Shown: positions 1 through 4,036, counted from the first letter of the stretch. The stretch: DNA of 6,808 nt from Vibrio marisflavi CECT 7928 (GCF_921294215.1 NZ_CAKLDM010000006.1:1-6808); one strand, 5' to 3'. The notes: generated by a model from the sequence alone, not told the origin. A program made the numbers and translations.

Positions 1-127
1 TGTTATCGAGCTTTCGCTTAGTTTTGATTAGTGCCTTTACCTATCAGCTATGGAATTTCCCTTGATCGCTGACTGATGTGCGTAGCTCTGTCCAAAACAT
101 CTTGATCCAAACAGAGTGCAGGAGTAC

Positions 128-156
128 TTGAAGTGCTTAAACGATATGGCTATCAT
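128..156 (+). promoter_or_regulatory. RNAI promoter, copy 1
   Basis: The -35 box TTGAAG (128-133) and -10 box TATCAT (151-156) are separated by 17 bp. ColE1 RNAI uses the same -35 box and spacing with a similar -10 (TACACT). The predicted start is near A163. Confidence 0.8.
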
Positions 157-162
157 GAAAGG

Positions 163-227
163 ACTTACAACGGGCTTCTTAACCAGTAAGTATTCCGAGA
201 AAACCAGCTCGCCTAAGCTGGTTTTTT
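163..227 (+). ncRNA. RNAI-like antisense copy-number regulator, copy 1
   Basis: RNAI pairs with nascent RNAII and blocks primer formation, setting copy number. This RNA is antisense to the 5' end of the RNAII transcript. It is predicted to be only about 65 nt, against 108 nt in ColE1. It folds into one stem-loop (ACTTAC 163-168 with GTAAGT 186-191) and a terminator hairpin, whereas ColE1 RNAI has three hairpins. The promoter, the position opposite RNAII and the terminator all support the assignment. The start and end are predicted, not measured. Confidence 0.75.
201..227 (+). terminator. RNAI intrinsic terminator, copy 1
   Basis: Stem AAACCAGCT (201-209) pairs with AGCTGGTTT (216-224) across a six-base loop and ends in a T run to 227. 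Confidence 0.85.
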
Positions 228-240
228 CACATCTGGGGTT

Positions 241-269
241 AGATTAAATCTAAATCCCTGAAGTCTCAA
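241..269 (-). promoter_or_regulatory. RNAII promoter, copy 1
   Basis: Read on the - strand, -35 TTGAGA (269-264) and -10 TAATCT (246-241) are 17 bp apart. As far as I remember, both hexamers match the ColE1 RNAII promoter. The start is predicted near 234. Confidence 0.8.
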
Positions 270-300
270 CGACAAACTTCTGTTGTTGAGCAAGAACAAA

Positions 301-330
301 AAAAAAGCCTCCCATATGGGAGGCTTTTTT
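301..330. terminator. Perfect 30-bp palindromic bidirectional terminator, copy 1
   Basis: Six A, a GCCTCCC stem meeting its complement at ATAT, and six T form a perfect palindrome that should terminate in both directions. It shields the RNAII promoter from transcription coming out of the pdif cargo modules. Confidence 0.85.
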
Positions 331-343
331 GTATCTGAATCTC

Positions 344-372
344 GATGCGCACTAAGTGCCGTTACGTTAAAT
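344..372 (+). other. pdif site A (XerC/XerD recombination site)
   Basis: The XerC-type arm GATGCGCACTA (344-354) is followed by a seven-base centre AGTGCCG and an XerD-type arm TTACGTTAAAT (362-372). The XerD arm differs from the dif arm TTATGTTAAAT at one base. The XerC arm differs at two of eleven bases from the Vibrio cholerae chromosome 2 dif arm as I recall it. An identical site lies at 2987-3015. Confidence 0.82.
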
Positions 373-487
373 CCGGCATAGAAAAACACTATTGACTAAA
401 CTATCATTAAGCATGAAGTTCCCTCCATTTTTCCTTCGTGCTAAAAAAACGGCTCCCAATCGGGAGCCGTTCTTACGTCTAAATCTG
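373..487. mobile_element. Terminator-only pdif module
   Basis: This 115-bp stretch between pdif sites A and B holds no gene, only the terminator hairpin at 443-471. The same unit occurs at 3016-3130 and 3160-3275. It would be the smallest kind of Xer module, and it may insulate neighbouring modules from read-through. Confidence 0.55.
443..471 (-). terminator. Terminator downstream of the 87-aa gene
   Basis: Stem AACGGCTCCC (448-457) pairs with GGGAGCCGTT (462-471). On the - strand it is followed by seven T, so it is strongest in that direction and would end the transcript of the 87-aa gene, whose stop codon is at 511-513. On the + strand only a broken TTCTT tract follows. The hairpin lies in the neighbouring module, across pdif site B. 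Confidence 0.82.
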
Positions 488-516
488 AGTTCGCACTAAG
501 TGAAATTACGTTAAAT
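488..516 (+). other. pdif site B
   Basis: XerC-type arm AGTTCGCACTA (488-498), centre AGTGAAA, XerD-type arm TTACGTTAAAT (506-516). It shares the left seven-tenths with sites E and F, but its right half (AAA plus arm plus ACGG) travels with the 87-aa module and is seen again at 6609-6626. Confidence 0.8.
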
Positions 517-774
517 ACGGCTCCAATTATATCGGAATTTAGTGATCAGTATCTCGTACAACAGGTCAGAAATAGGTTTTTCATATTTATTATTAATGTA
601 TTCAAACAAATCATCAGAAAAGCATTCGATACAAGGACATCTAGACATTACCTTATGAGTTCGAGCCATATTAAAAACAGGTTCTAAAATCTCTTTGATT
701 ATAGCTTTCGCTTCAAGATATAAAACCTCATCGCTCTCTGGCGGCAATTTTTTATTCGAAGATTTTTTATTCAC
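511..774 (-). CDS. Hypothetical 87-aa protein, cargo of a pdif module
   Basis: I do not recognise this protein. The N terminus (residues 2-9) is rich in Lys and Asn. Residues 17-36 look like an amphipathic helix. A short cysteine cluster, Cys46-Pro-Cys48 and Cys51, could bind metal or form a disulfide, followed by an acidic stretch and a probable C-terminal helix. There is no signal peptide or membrane segment. The ATG at 774 has no strong ribosome-binding site. A weak promoter may lie at 799-826 (- strand TTTTGA, 16 bp, TAAACT). The gene fills nearly all of the 313 bp between pdif sites B and C, and its stop codon lies inside the XerD arm of site B. A broken piece of its 3' end recurs at 6623-6678. 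Small genes in pdif modules are often toxin, antitoxin or accessory genes, but nothing here fixes the role. Confidence 0.6.
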   Translation of the reverse strand: MNKKSSNKKLPPESDEVLYLEAKAIIKEILEPVFNMARTHKVMSRCPCIECFSDDLFEYINNKYEKPISDLLYEILITKFRYNWSRI

Positions 775-829
775 AGCAGGGTTCTCGACAAAAATTGGAG
801 TTTAGCGCGTAACAATAACATCAAAATCA

Positions 830-857
830 GGTATTCATTATTCCTATTATGGTAAAT
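830..857 (+). other. pdif site C
   Basis: XerC-type arm GGTATTCATTA (830-840), six-base centre TTCCTA, XerD-type arm TTATGGTAAAT (847-857). The XerD arm is identical to that of ColE1 cer. It marks the right end of the 87-aa module and the left end of block R2. The equivalent site H is at 4113-4140. Confidence 0.78.
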
Positions 858-1061
858 GGCTCAGTTAGCCAGCTAAAACGCCTCTCAGAAGCCCTCAGAG
901 CCATTTTAAGCTCATTTACAACACCTAACACCCAGTAAACGCTATAGAACCGCTCTGAAAGTTTGTAACGCTTTTAGCGCGATTCACAAGGCGAATTAAC
1001 ATTTTTCCTGCTCACCGAAATATCACACCGTAACGCCCATAACCTAAAGTTTGCGATTAGA

Positions 1062-1113
1062 GATCGTGCTTAGTCGTGAAATGAACGAAGTTCTTTCATG
1101 AGTGAGCACGATC
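1062..1113. repeat. Long hairpin or cruciform
   Basis: A perfect 9-bp outer stem (GATCGTGCT 1062-1070 with AGCACGATC 1105-1113) encloses an inner imperfect stem (GAAATGAAC 1078-1086 with GTTCTTTC 1090-1097). It lies about 100 bp upstream of the lysine-rich gene. In copy 2 (around 4346-4399) the outer arms carry extra bases that spoil the pairing. The role is unknown; a single-strand origin or protein-binding cruciform is possible. Confidence 0.6.
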
Positions 1114-1217
1114 CGACAAACGAACGGAGTGAGAGCGTCAGCTTTTCATTTTCCAGGACAACCTTTGATAAGGTATGCAATATAAACCTTAAAATCAGAA
1201 CAATCCTGTGAGGTCTA

Positions 1218-1388
1218 ATGAACAGTAAAGAGAAAAACAAAAAAGAAAAAAAACGTCGACTTGAGTATGAGAAAAGACAAGCGAAGCGAATTAAAGACGC
1301 TAAGAAGTTAAAAAAAGAACAAGAAGCTTTGGCTGAAGAATTAGCAGCGCATACAATCAACATTCCGCCATTCCGAAGGGGCAGTTAA
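1218..1388 (+). CDS. Small lysine-rich helical protein, copy 1 (56 aa)
   Basis: I do not recognise the family. The ATG at 1218 follows a GTGAGG ribosome-binding site at good spacing. Residues 4-33 are very basic (13 Lys in the whole protein plus an Arg cluster at 13-14, 20 and 24) and should form one long helix. Residues 34-44 are acidic and helical (EQEALAEELAA), and the C terminus is Ile-Pro-Pro-Phe-Arg-Arg-Gly-Ser. No membrane segment or known catalytic motif is visible. Composition suggests binding to DNA or RNA. An 11-bp repeat array lies about 150 bp downstream and could be its target, which is inference only. The TAA stop precedes an 11-bp GC-rich hairpin. Copy 2 (4502-4702) has the same first part but a different C terminus because of indels. 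This copy is the more natural one, since its stop comes before the hairpin. Confidence 0.65.
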   Translation: MNSKEKNKKEKKRRLEYEKRQAKRIKDAKKLKKEQEALAEELAAHTINIPPFRRGS

Positions 1389-1393
1389 CTGGG

Positions 1394-1419
1394 GGAAAGG
1401 GGCGTTAGCGCCCCTTTCC
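1394..1419 (+). terminator. GC-rich hairpin after the lysine-rich gene
   Basis: GGAAAGGGGCG (1394-1404) pairs perfectly with CGCCCCTTTCC (1409-1419) over a TTAG loop. There is only a short TTT inside the arm, so it is a weak intrinsic terminator or an mRNA 3' stabiliser. It is six bases past the stop codon. Confidence 0.6.
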
Positions 1420-1423
1420 AGCT

Positions 1424-1457
1424 CACAGAGAAACGAGCGTAGCGAGTGCACTCTGTG
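1424..1457. repeat. Inverted repeat CACAGAG / CTCTGTG
   Basis: A perfect 7-bp stem (1424-1430 and 1451-1457) encloses 20 bases. The copy at about 4716-4751 is intact. The function is unknown. Confidence 0.5.
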
Positions 1458-1534
1458 TATTCTAGCTGCACATAGAGTTGGAGTTTTTCTTTTTTTGTTG
1501 GCATCACAACCTCATGAGAATCAACCAGATTTGC

Positions 1535-1691
1535 GCGATTCATTTACGAATCACTCGCGAATTACCGGTGAATCATTGATGAATTACTTGTGATTCACCG
1601 TGTATCGCAAGTGAATCACTAAATCACTAACCTATTGATATTAAAGTATGTATCGTAAATGAATCACAAATGACTCACAAGTGATTCGTAA
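1535..1691. repeat. Helically phased 11-bp repeat array, copy 1
   Basis: Eight adjacent units lie at 1535-1621, seven of 11 bp and one of 10 bp, with rough consensus RYGAATCACNN. A second cluster of three units lies at 1659-1691. Each unit centres on a TGANTCA-like dyad, and a TGACGTCA palindrome follows at 1694-1701. Repeats at one helical turn normally bind a protein cooperatively along one DNA face, as in plasmid centromeres or replication iterons. No partition gene is visible nearby. In copy 2 (4831-4918) the first cluster is exactly 8 x 11 bp. Confidence 0.8.
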
Positions 1692-2051
1692 AATGACGTC
1701 ACTTTAACTCATTTTCTGAAAATTTTTTAACGGATTTTTTCCTTTACAGACAACCACTTATGTGAAGATGTAATCTTCCGAGGGGTGTAGGGGCATTTCG
1801 GGGGTCATAAAAGCTTAGCTGTGCGTTATTTTTGAGGGTGTGTTTTTATATTTATGGAGAAAAAAAACGGTAGCCTAGCGGCGTTTGATGCGAAGAATTG
1901 CAGTGTCGTGATTCAAAAAACCATACGACAGACGAGGATAACGCGTACAGCCTCATGTGGAAAAACTAGGACAGTAAACTGCCCATAGTTTTACACACAA
2001 TCGACAAAGAAGATCGAGCAAGTAGAGAGTTTGCGCTCCGCGCTCAATAAG
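1692..2051. other. Gene-poor right part of R2
   Basis: I see no convincing gene here. A perfect hairpin GAAGAT/ATCTTC lies at 1764-1778, followed by a G-rich run (1779-1804). This layout resembles a transfer origin in a general way, but I find no nic-site consensus that I know. A 44-codon reading frame from the ATG at 1854 to the stop at 1986-1988 has no ribosome-binding site and is broken by indels in copy 2 (5151-5279), so I do not call it as a gene. A GTCGT/ACGAC stem lies near 1904-1930. Confidence 0.4.
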
Positions 2052-2056
2052 TTTTT

Positions 2057-2129
2057 TTTTGTTCTGAGAAAAGGCTTAAAGAGCTTTGTTTCGGCTACGC
2101 TGAACCCCTAGCGAGACAAAGGAACAAAA
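2057..2129. repeat. Long imperfect palindrome at the R2-replicon border
   Basis: An outer stem (TTTTGTTC 2057-2064 with GAACAAAA 2122-2129) and an inner stem (2084-2097 with 2109-2121, 12-13 pairs with one mismatch and one bulge) form an extended fold. It sits where the two R2 copies stop matching. Neither strand has a terminal T-run placed as in a terminator. The role is unknown. Confidence 0.5.
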
Positions 2130-2144
2130 CTGACGCGCTAACGC

Positions 2145-2390
2145 TTGTCGGGTCAGCACTGTCATCGAATGGTTCGCTTTGCTCCTTCATTCAACGCCAG
2201 CACTCGACCGTTGTTAGTAGAATTCAATCCAGAGTTTGAAATATGGGTTCAATGGAAGAACCTAATATTCGACCATTTCTCTCATGTTGCTGCCGATGCC
2301 AACGCACCTCTTTCGCCTGACACCGAATTCGTCGAAGCTCAATCGAATTGTTACGCTCCAAGAGAAGCAAAAAATGGACGAGAGAACTAG
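2145..2390 (+). pseudogene. Possible remnant reading frame, 81 codons
   Basis: An open frame begins with TTG at 2145, with an internal ATG at 2169, and neither has a ribosome-binding site. Its middle part (about residues 25-75) has a protein-like composition with Phe, Glu, Trp and Asp, but I recognise no family. It is antisense to the downstream side of the ColE1-type origin and exists in one copy. It may be a decayed gene or chance. Apart from this frame and the palindrome before it, I see nothing in 2130-2440. Confidence 0.2.
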
Positions 2391-2439
2391 GGGAAACATT
2401 CATAGAACACCTCAGAAAAGAAGTAAGGATGCCACGCGA

Positions 2440-2515
2440 GGGCGGCGCTACAAGCCCTTTCGGCTGCGCCGACCCCTACCCATTTGGGCATCATTTATGG
2501 TCGCTTTCAGATTGG
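2440..2515 (-). other. Probable ColE1-type replication origin (RNAII-DNA transition)
   Basis: Read on the - strand, a TCTGAAAGCG segment (from 2511), TGATGCCC (from 2493), a G-rich run GGGTAGGGG and CGGCGCAGCC (to about 2462) match the order of elements just before the ColE1 origin (TCTGA..AGCG, TGATGC, G6, CGGAGCC) as I recall it. RNAII would run about 415 nt from its start to here, against about 555 nt in ColE1. The exact switch point is not visible from sequence. Confidence 0.5.
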
Positions 2516-2768
2516 GATTTTTCTCTTACCCTTTCGGGCTGCCCTGCGCTGTGAGTTAGGCTTTACGCCCCCATTCCGGCCTCACAACACTAATCAGTTA
2601 TTCCTTTTCCGCTTGTCCCCTCTAGCAGCTACAAGGGGCGGTGTTATCGAGCTTTCGCTTAGTTTTGATTAGTGCCTTTACCTATCAGCTATGGAATTTC
2701 CCTTGATCGCTGACTGATGTGCGTAGCTCTGTCCAAAACATCTTGATCCAAACAGAGTGCAGGAGTAC

Positions 2769-2797
2769 TTGAAGTGCTTAAACGATATGGCTATCAT
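2769..2797 (+). promoter_or_regulatory. RNAI promoter, copy 2
   Basis: TTGAAG (2769-2774) and TATCAT (2792-2797), 17 bp apart, identical to copy 1. Confidence 0.8.
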
Positions 2798-2803
2798 GAA
2801 AGG

Positions 2804-2868
2804 ACTTACAACGGGCTTCTTAACCAGTAAGTATTCCGAGAAAACCAGCTCGCCTAAGCTGGTTTTTT
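2804..2868 (+). ncRNA. RNAI-like antisense regulator, copy 2
   Basis: Identical to 163-227, with the same two-hairpin fold; its terminator hairpin is at 2842-2868. With two RNAI genes in the same molecule, antisense dose per molecule would double if both are active. Confidence 0.75.
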
Positions 2869-2882
2869 CACATCTGGGGTTA

Positions 2883-2911
2883 AGATTAAATCTAAATCCC
2901 TGAAGTCTCAA
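2883..2911 (-). promoter_or_regulatory. RNAII promoter, copy 2
   Basis: On the - strand, TTGAGA (2911-2906) and TAATCT (2888-2883), 17 bp apart. One extra A lies just after the -10 compared with copy 1. Confidence 0.8.
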
Positions 2912-2943
2912 CGACAAACTTCTGTTGTTGAGCAAGAACAAAC

Positions 2944-2973
2944 AAAAAAGCCTCCCATATGGGAGGCTTTTTT
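2944..2973. terminator. Palindromic bidirectional terminator, copy 2
   Basis: The same perfect 30-bp palindrome as at 301-330. Confidence 0.85.
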
Positions 2974-2986
2974 GTATCTGAATCTC

Positions 2987-3015
2987 GATGCGCACTAAGT
3001 GCCGTTACGTTAAAT
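2987..3015 (+). other. pdif site D
   Basis: Identical to site A: XerC-type arm 2987-2997, centre AGTGCCG, XerD-type arm 3005-3015. Confidence 0.82.
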
Positions 3016-3085
3016 CCGGCATAGAAAAACACTATTGACTAAACTATCATTAAGCATGAAGTTCCCTCCATTTTTCCTTCGTGCT

Positions 3086-3114
3086 AAAAAAACGGCTCCC
3101 AATCGGGAGCCGTT
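3086..3114 (-). terminator. Terminator hairpin of unit 1
   Basis: The same hairpin as at 443-471, with seven T on the - strand. Confidence 0.8.
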
Positions 3115-3130
3115 CTTACGTCTAAATCTG

Positions 3131-3159
3131 AGTTCGCACTAAGTGCCGTTACGTTAAAT
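3131..3159 (+). other. pdif site E
   Basis: XerC-type arm AGTTCGCACTA (3131-3141), centre AGTGCCG, XerD-type arm TTACGTTAAAT (3149-3159). Its left half equals site B and its right half equals site A, as expected for a recombinant site. Confidence 0.82.
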
Positions 3160-3229
3160 CCGGCATAGAAAAACACTACTGACTAAACTATCATTAAGCA
3201 TGAAGTTCCCTCCATTTTTCCTTCGTGCT

Positions 3230-3259
3230 AAAAAAAACGGCTCCCAATCGGGAGCCGTT
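3230..3259 (-). terminator. Terminator hairpin of unit 2
   Basis: The same hairpin again, here with eight T on the - strand. Confidence 0.8.
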
Positions 3260-3275
3260 CTTACGTCTAAATCTG

Positions 3276-3304
3276 AGTTCGCACTAAGTGCACTTATGGT
3301 AAAT
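3276..3304 (+). other. pdif site F, left end of the toxin-antitoxin module
   Basis: XerC-type arm AGTTCGCACTA (3276-3286), centre AGTGCAC, XerD-type arm TTATGGTAAAT (3294-3304). The right half differs from sites A-E and goes with the module that follows. An identical site with the same right flank is at 6749-6777. Confidence 0.82.
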
Positions 3305-3469
3305 AGGGGGGCAGATAAACACTGTGATATGAAAAAGCAAAATATATTGGCACTTTTTGAGTACCAACTTTCAATAACACCCATCTAAGAGCTAAGCATC
3401 TGTTGTAGCTACAATTAGTGTACATTGTAAGTACAAGATTTTAAAATGCTATATGTGTGAAGATTAATA

Positions 3470-3499
3470 TTGAAATCGAGATCAAATTCAGTCTAGAAT
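3470..3499 (+). promoter_or_regulatory. Candidate promoter of the antitoxin RNA
   Basis: TTGAAA (3470-3475) and TAGAAT (3494-3499) are 18 bp apart; the start is predicted near 3506. Confidence 0.5.
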
Positions 3500-3505
3500 T
3501 TCTGT

Positions 3506-3680
3506 ACAAAGGAAAGTTTTTTCGCTTTATAGGAAAATTTTTCGCCTTGTCGGCATAGATAGCCAATCTATGTCGAGTGTGATACCGCCAATTTCGCACT
3601 ATAAAGAACTCCTTTAATTGGATTTAAGATTCGCCCTGACAATGAATCGCATTAGAACCGCTCTTTTGAGCGGTTTTTTT
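3506..3680 (+). ncRNA. Putative RNA antitoxin (about 175 nt)
   Basis: This non-coding transcript probably blocks translation of the downstream toxin mRNA. It has two 5' hairpins (3551-3560 with 3566-3575, and 3576-3582 with 3594-3600, each with one G-U pair), an unstructured stretch, and a terminator. The unstructured stretch contains CTCCTTTAATTG (3609-3620), a perfect complement of the toxin ribosome-binding region CAATTAAAGGAG (3877-3888). It also contains GCCCTGAC (3633-3640), a perfect complement of GTCAGGGC (3851-3858) upstream in the same leader. The two patches occur in the correct antiparallel order. The arrangement resembles E. coli pairs with a separate antisense RNA, such as Zor/Orz, TisB/IstR and DinQ/AgrB. 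No open frame here looks coding. The ends are predicted. Confidence 0.65.
3656..3680 (+). terminator. Antitoxin RNA terminator
   Basis: AACCGCTC (3656-3663) pairs with GAGCGGTT (3668-3675) over a TTTT loop, followed by a T run to 3680. A textbook intrinsic terminator. Confidence 0.9.
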
Positions 3681-3737
3681 GTTGCTATCAACAAAATCAA
3701 TCATAAAAAAACCATCCACAAAATCATAAAGCACGTT

Positions 3738-3765
3738 TTTGCATCTGAATTTAGGATTTTATAAT
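3738..3765 (+). promoter_or_regulatory. Toxin promoter
   Basis: A perfect -10 TATAAT (3760-3765) has a weak -35 TTTGCA (3738-3743) 16 bp upstream. A start near 3772 gives a 5' leader of about 120 nt. That leader contains a CAAGAT/ATCTTG hairpin (3813-3830), and long structured leaders are typical of type I toxin mRNAs. Confidence 0.6.
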
Positions 3766-3882
3766 ATCTAGCTATTATTCAAGCTTGAAGTGTGGCGCTT
3801 CGTATGAGCTTTCAAGATAGGCAAATCTTGTTGAGTAATGTAACTCCCTAGTCAGGGCACTTAAAACTTTCAATTTCAATTA

Positions 3883-3893
3883 AAGGAGAGGGG
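3883..3893 (+). promoter_or_regulatory. Strong ribosome-binding site of the toxin, antisense target
   Basis: AAGGAG (3883-3888) lies five bases before the ATG. It sits in the 12-base stretch that is perfectly complementary to 3609-3620. Confidence 0.85.
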
Positions 3894-3974
3894 ATGAGCC
3901 CAGAATTTTTGTTTGCAATTGCGGCAGTAATAACTGCACTAGCAAAGTTGTACCAAGTATTTAAATCTAAGTAA
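3894..3974 (+). CDS. Putative type I toxin, 26-aa single-span membrane peptide
   Basis: I do not recognise a named family. The peptide starts Met-Ser-Pro-Glu, has an unbroken hydrophobic run at residues 5-17 (FLFAIAAVITALA), a Lys at 18, further hydrophobic residues (L19, Y20, V22, F23) and a basic end (Lys24, Lys26). One short membrane helix with a positive tail is the form of type I toxins such as TisB, Ldr, ZorO and Fst, which damage inner-membrane potential. The ATG follows a very strong ribosome-binding site. The gene has its own TATAAT promoter, a long leader and a 12-bp stem terminator. An RNA encoded about 270 bp upstream is complementary to the ribosome-binding site. The gene is cargo of a pdif module, where toxin-antitoxin pairs are common in other bacteria. 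It could instead be a leader peptide or small membrane protein. Toxicity is inferred. Confidence 0.68.
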   Translation: MSPEFLFAIAAVITALAKLYQVFKSK

Positions 3975-3985
3975 CTAAGCAACAC

Positions 3986-4014
3986 AAGAACGGCTCCCTA
4001 GAGGAGCCGTTCTT
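3986..4014 (+). terminator. Toxin mRNA terminator
   Basis: AAGAACGGCTCC (3986-3997) pairs perfectly with GGAGCCGTTCTT (4003-4014). The T-tract is interrupted (TTCTTATTTCT). Its core and right flank are related to the terminator of the 144-bp units, so this end of the module shares ancestry with them. Confidence 0.8.
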
Positions 4015-4027
4015 ATTTCTAAATCTG

Positions 4028-4036
4028 GGTTCGCAC
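4028..4036 (+). other. Decayed pdif half-site G
   Basis: GGTTCGCAC, in the same sequence setting after a terminator as sites B, E and F, matches the XerC-arm side. The expected XerD arm is absent (3 of 11 bases match), so it is probably no longer active. Confidence 0.5.

Larger units (their letters stand above)
1..234 (-). ncRNA. RNAII-like replication primer precursor (5' part, runs off the window)
   Basis: In ColE1-type plasmids RNAII is transcribed toward the origin, hybridises to its template, is cut by RNase H and primes DNA polymerase I. Here the - strand transcript would begin near 234, just past a promoter at 241-269. Its first 230 nt resemble ColE1 RNAII as I remember it. The hairpin complementary to RNAI comes first, then a GTCCTT segment, a CACTTCAAG segment and a CAGTCAGCGAT segment, in the ColE1 order. 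The window ends before the origin. If 1-2641 is one circle, RNAII continues into 2641-2461. The function is inferred from layout and partial sequence similarity. Confidence 0.72.
1..502. repeat. Direct repeat R1, copy 1 (ColE1-type control region)
   Basis: This block recurs at 2642-3145 in the same orientation with very few differences, such as one extra A near 2882 and a changed A-tract at 2941-2949. It carries RNAI, the start of RNAII, a palindromic terminator, a pdif site and a terminator unit. The copies diverge inside the next pdif site, just after the four bases AGTG that begin its centre, which fits an Xer exchange point. The left limit is the window edge, so the block may extend further. 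Confidence 0.93.
834..2051. repeat. Direct repeat R2, copy 1 (1.2-kb shared block)
   Basis: This block recurs at 4117-5351. The copies differ mainly by scattered one- and two-base indels. R2 begins inside a pdif site and ends at the T-run where the two replicons diverge (ColE1-type to the right here, ColE2-type to the right of copy 2). It contains a lysine-rich small gene, strong hairpins and an 11-bp repeat array. The 360 bp from 858 to 1217 holds no gene that I can see, only the hairpin at 1062-1113 and a small TGGCT/AGCCA stem just after the pdif site. Confidence 0.92.
2461..2875 (-). ncRNA. RNAII-like replication primer, copy 2 (complete)
   Basis: This is the same transcript as at the window start, but here it can be followed to the probable origin. 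It starts near 2875 after the promoter at 2883-2911. It first forms the structure antisense to RNAI (2804-2868), then has the ColE1-like GTCCTT and CACTTCAAG segments, and ends in a GC-rich, structured stretch with G-runs able to form a stable RNA-DNA hybrid. The open frames that can be read on either strand in 2484-2995 lie within this RNA and are not credible genes. The identification rests on remembered ColE1 landmarks and should be checked by alignment. Confidence 0.68.
2642..3145. repeat. Direct repeat R1, copy 2
   Basis: Second copy of 1-502. The distance from one copy to the next is 2,641 bp, the size of a plausible ColE1-type monomer containing R1, the 87-aa module, R2 and the origin. 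Confidence 0.93.
2987..3275. repeat. Tandem duplication of a 144-bp pdif-terminator unit
   Basis: Two units (2987-3130 and 3131-3275) follow each other head to tail. Each consists of a pdif site and 115-116 bp holding one terminator. They are nearly identical apart from the XerC arm (GATG against AGTT), one base near 3170 and one extra A at 3230-3237. Unequal Xer recombination would produce this. Confidence 0.85.

Noticed and set aside
474..485. TTACGTCTAAAT, resembling an XerD arm with one extra base, next to each terminator unit
   Set aside because: It has an inserted C, no XerC arm at the right distance, and lies immediately before a genuine site. It is more likely chance or a distant remnant.
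344..516. Integron attC-type recombination sites
   Set aside because: The sites lack the R'/R'' core pairs and long imperfect stem of attC or Vibrio VCR; the arm-centre-arm layout and XerD consensus fit dif instead.
1070..1363. Open frame of 97 codons on the - strand, and its counterpart at 4354-4662
   Set aside because: It is antisense to the lysine-rich gene and its upstream hairpin. The Phe/Ser-rich composition is the complement of Lys codons, and the two copies differ in frame.
1535..1691. CRISPR array
   Set aside because: The units are 11 bp, contiguous and without spacers.
2284..2672. Three overlapping + strand frames of 62-91 codons
   Set aside because: They lie opposite the RNAII body and origin, in mutually overlapping frames without ribosome-binding sites and with low-complexity ends.
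2678..2995. Open frame of 105 codons on the - strand
   Set aside because: It lies in the RNAII 5' region opposite RNAI and crosses the palindromic terminator and pdif site D. There is no ribosome-binding site, and the equivalent frame is broken in copy 1.
3154..3388. Frames on both strands through the repeat unit and site F
   Set aside because: They consist of terminator and pdif sequence read as codons; the + frame opens at 3200 within the unit without a ribosome-binding site.
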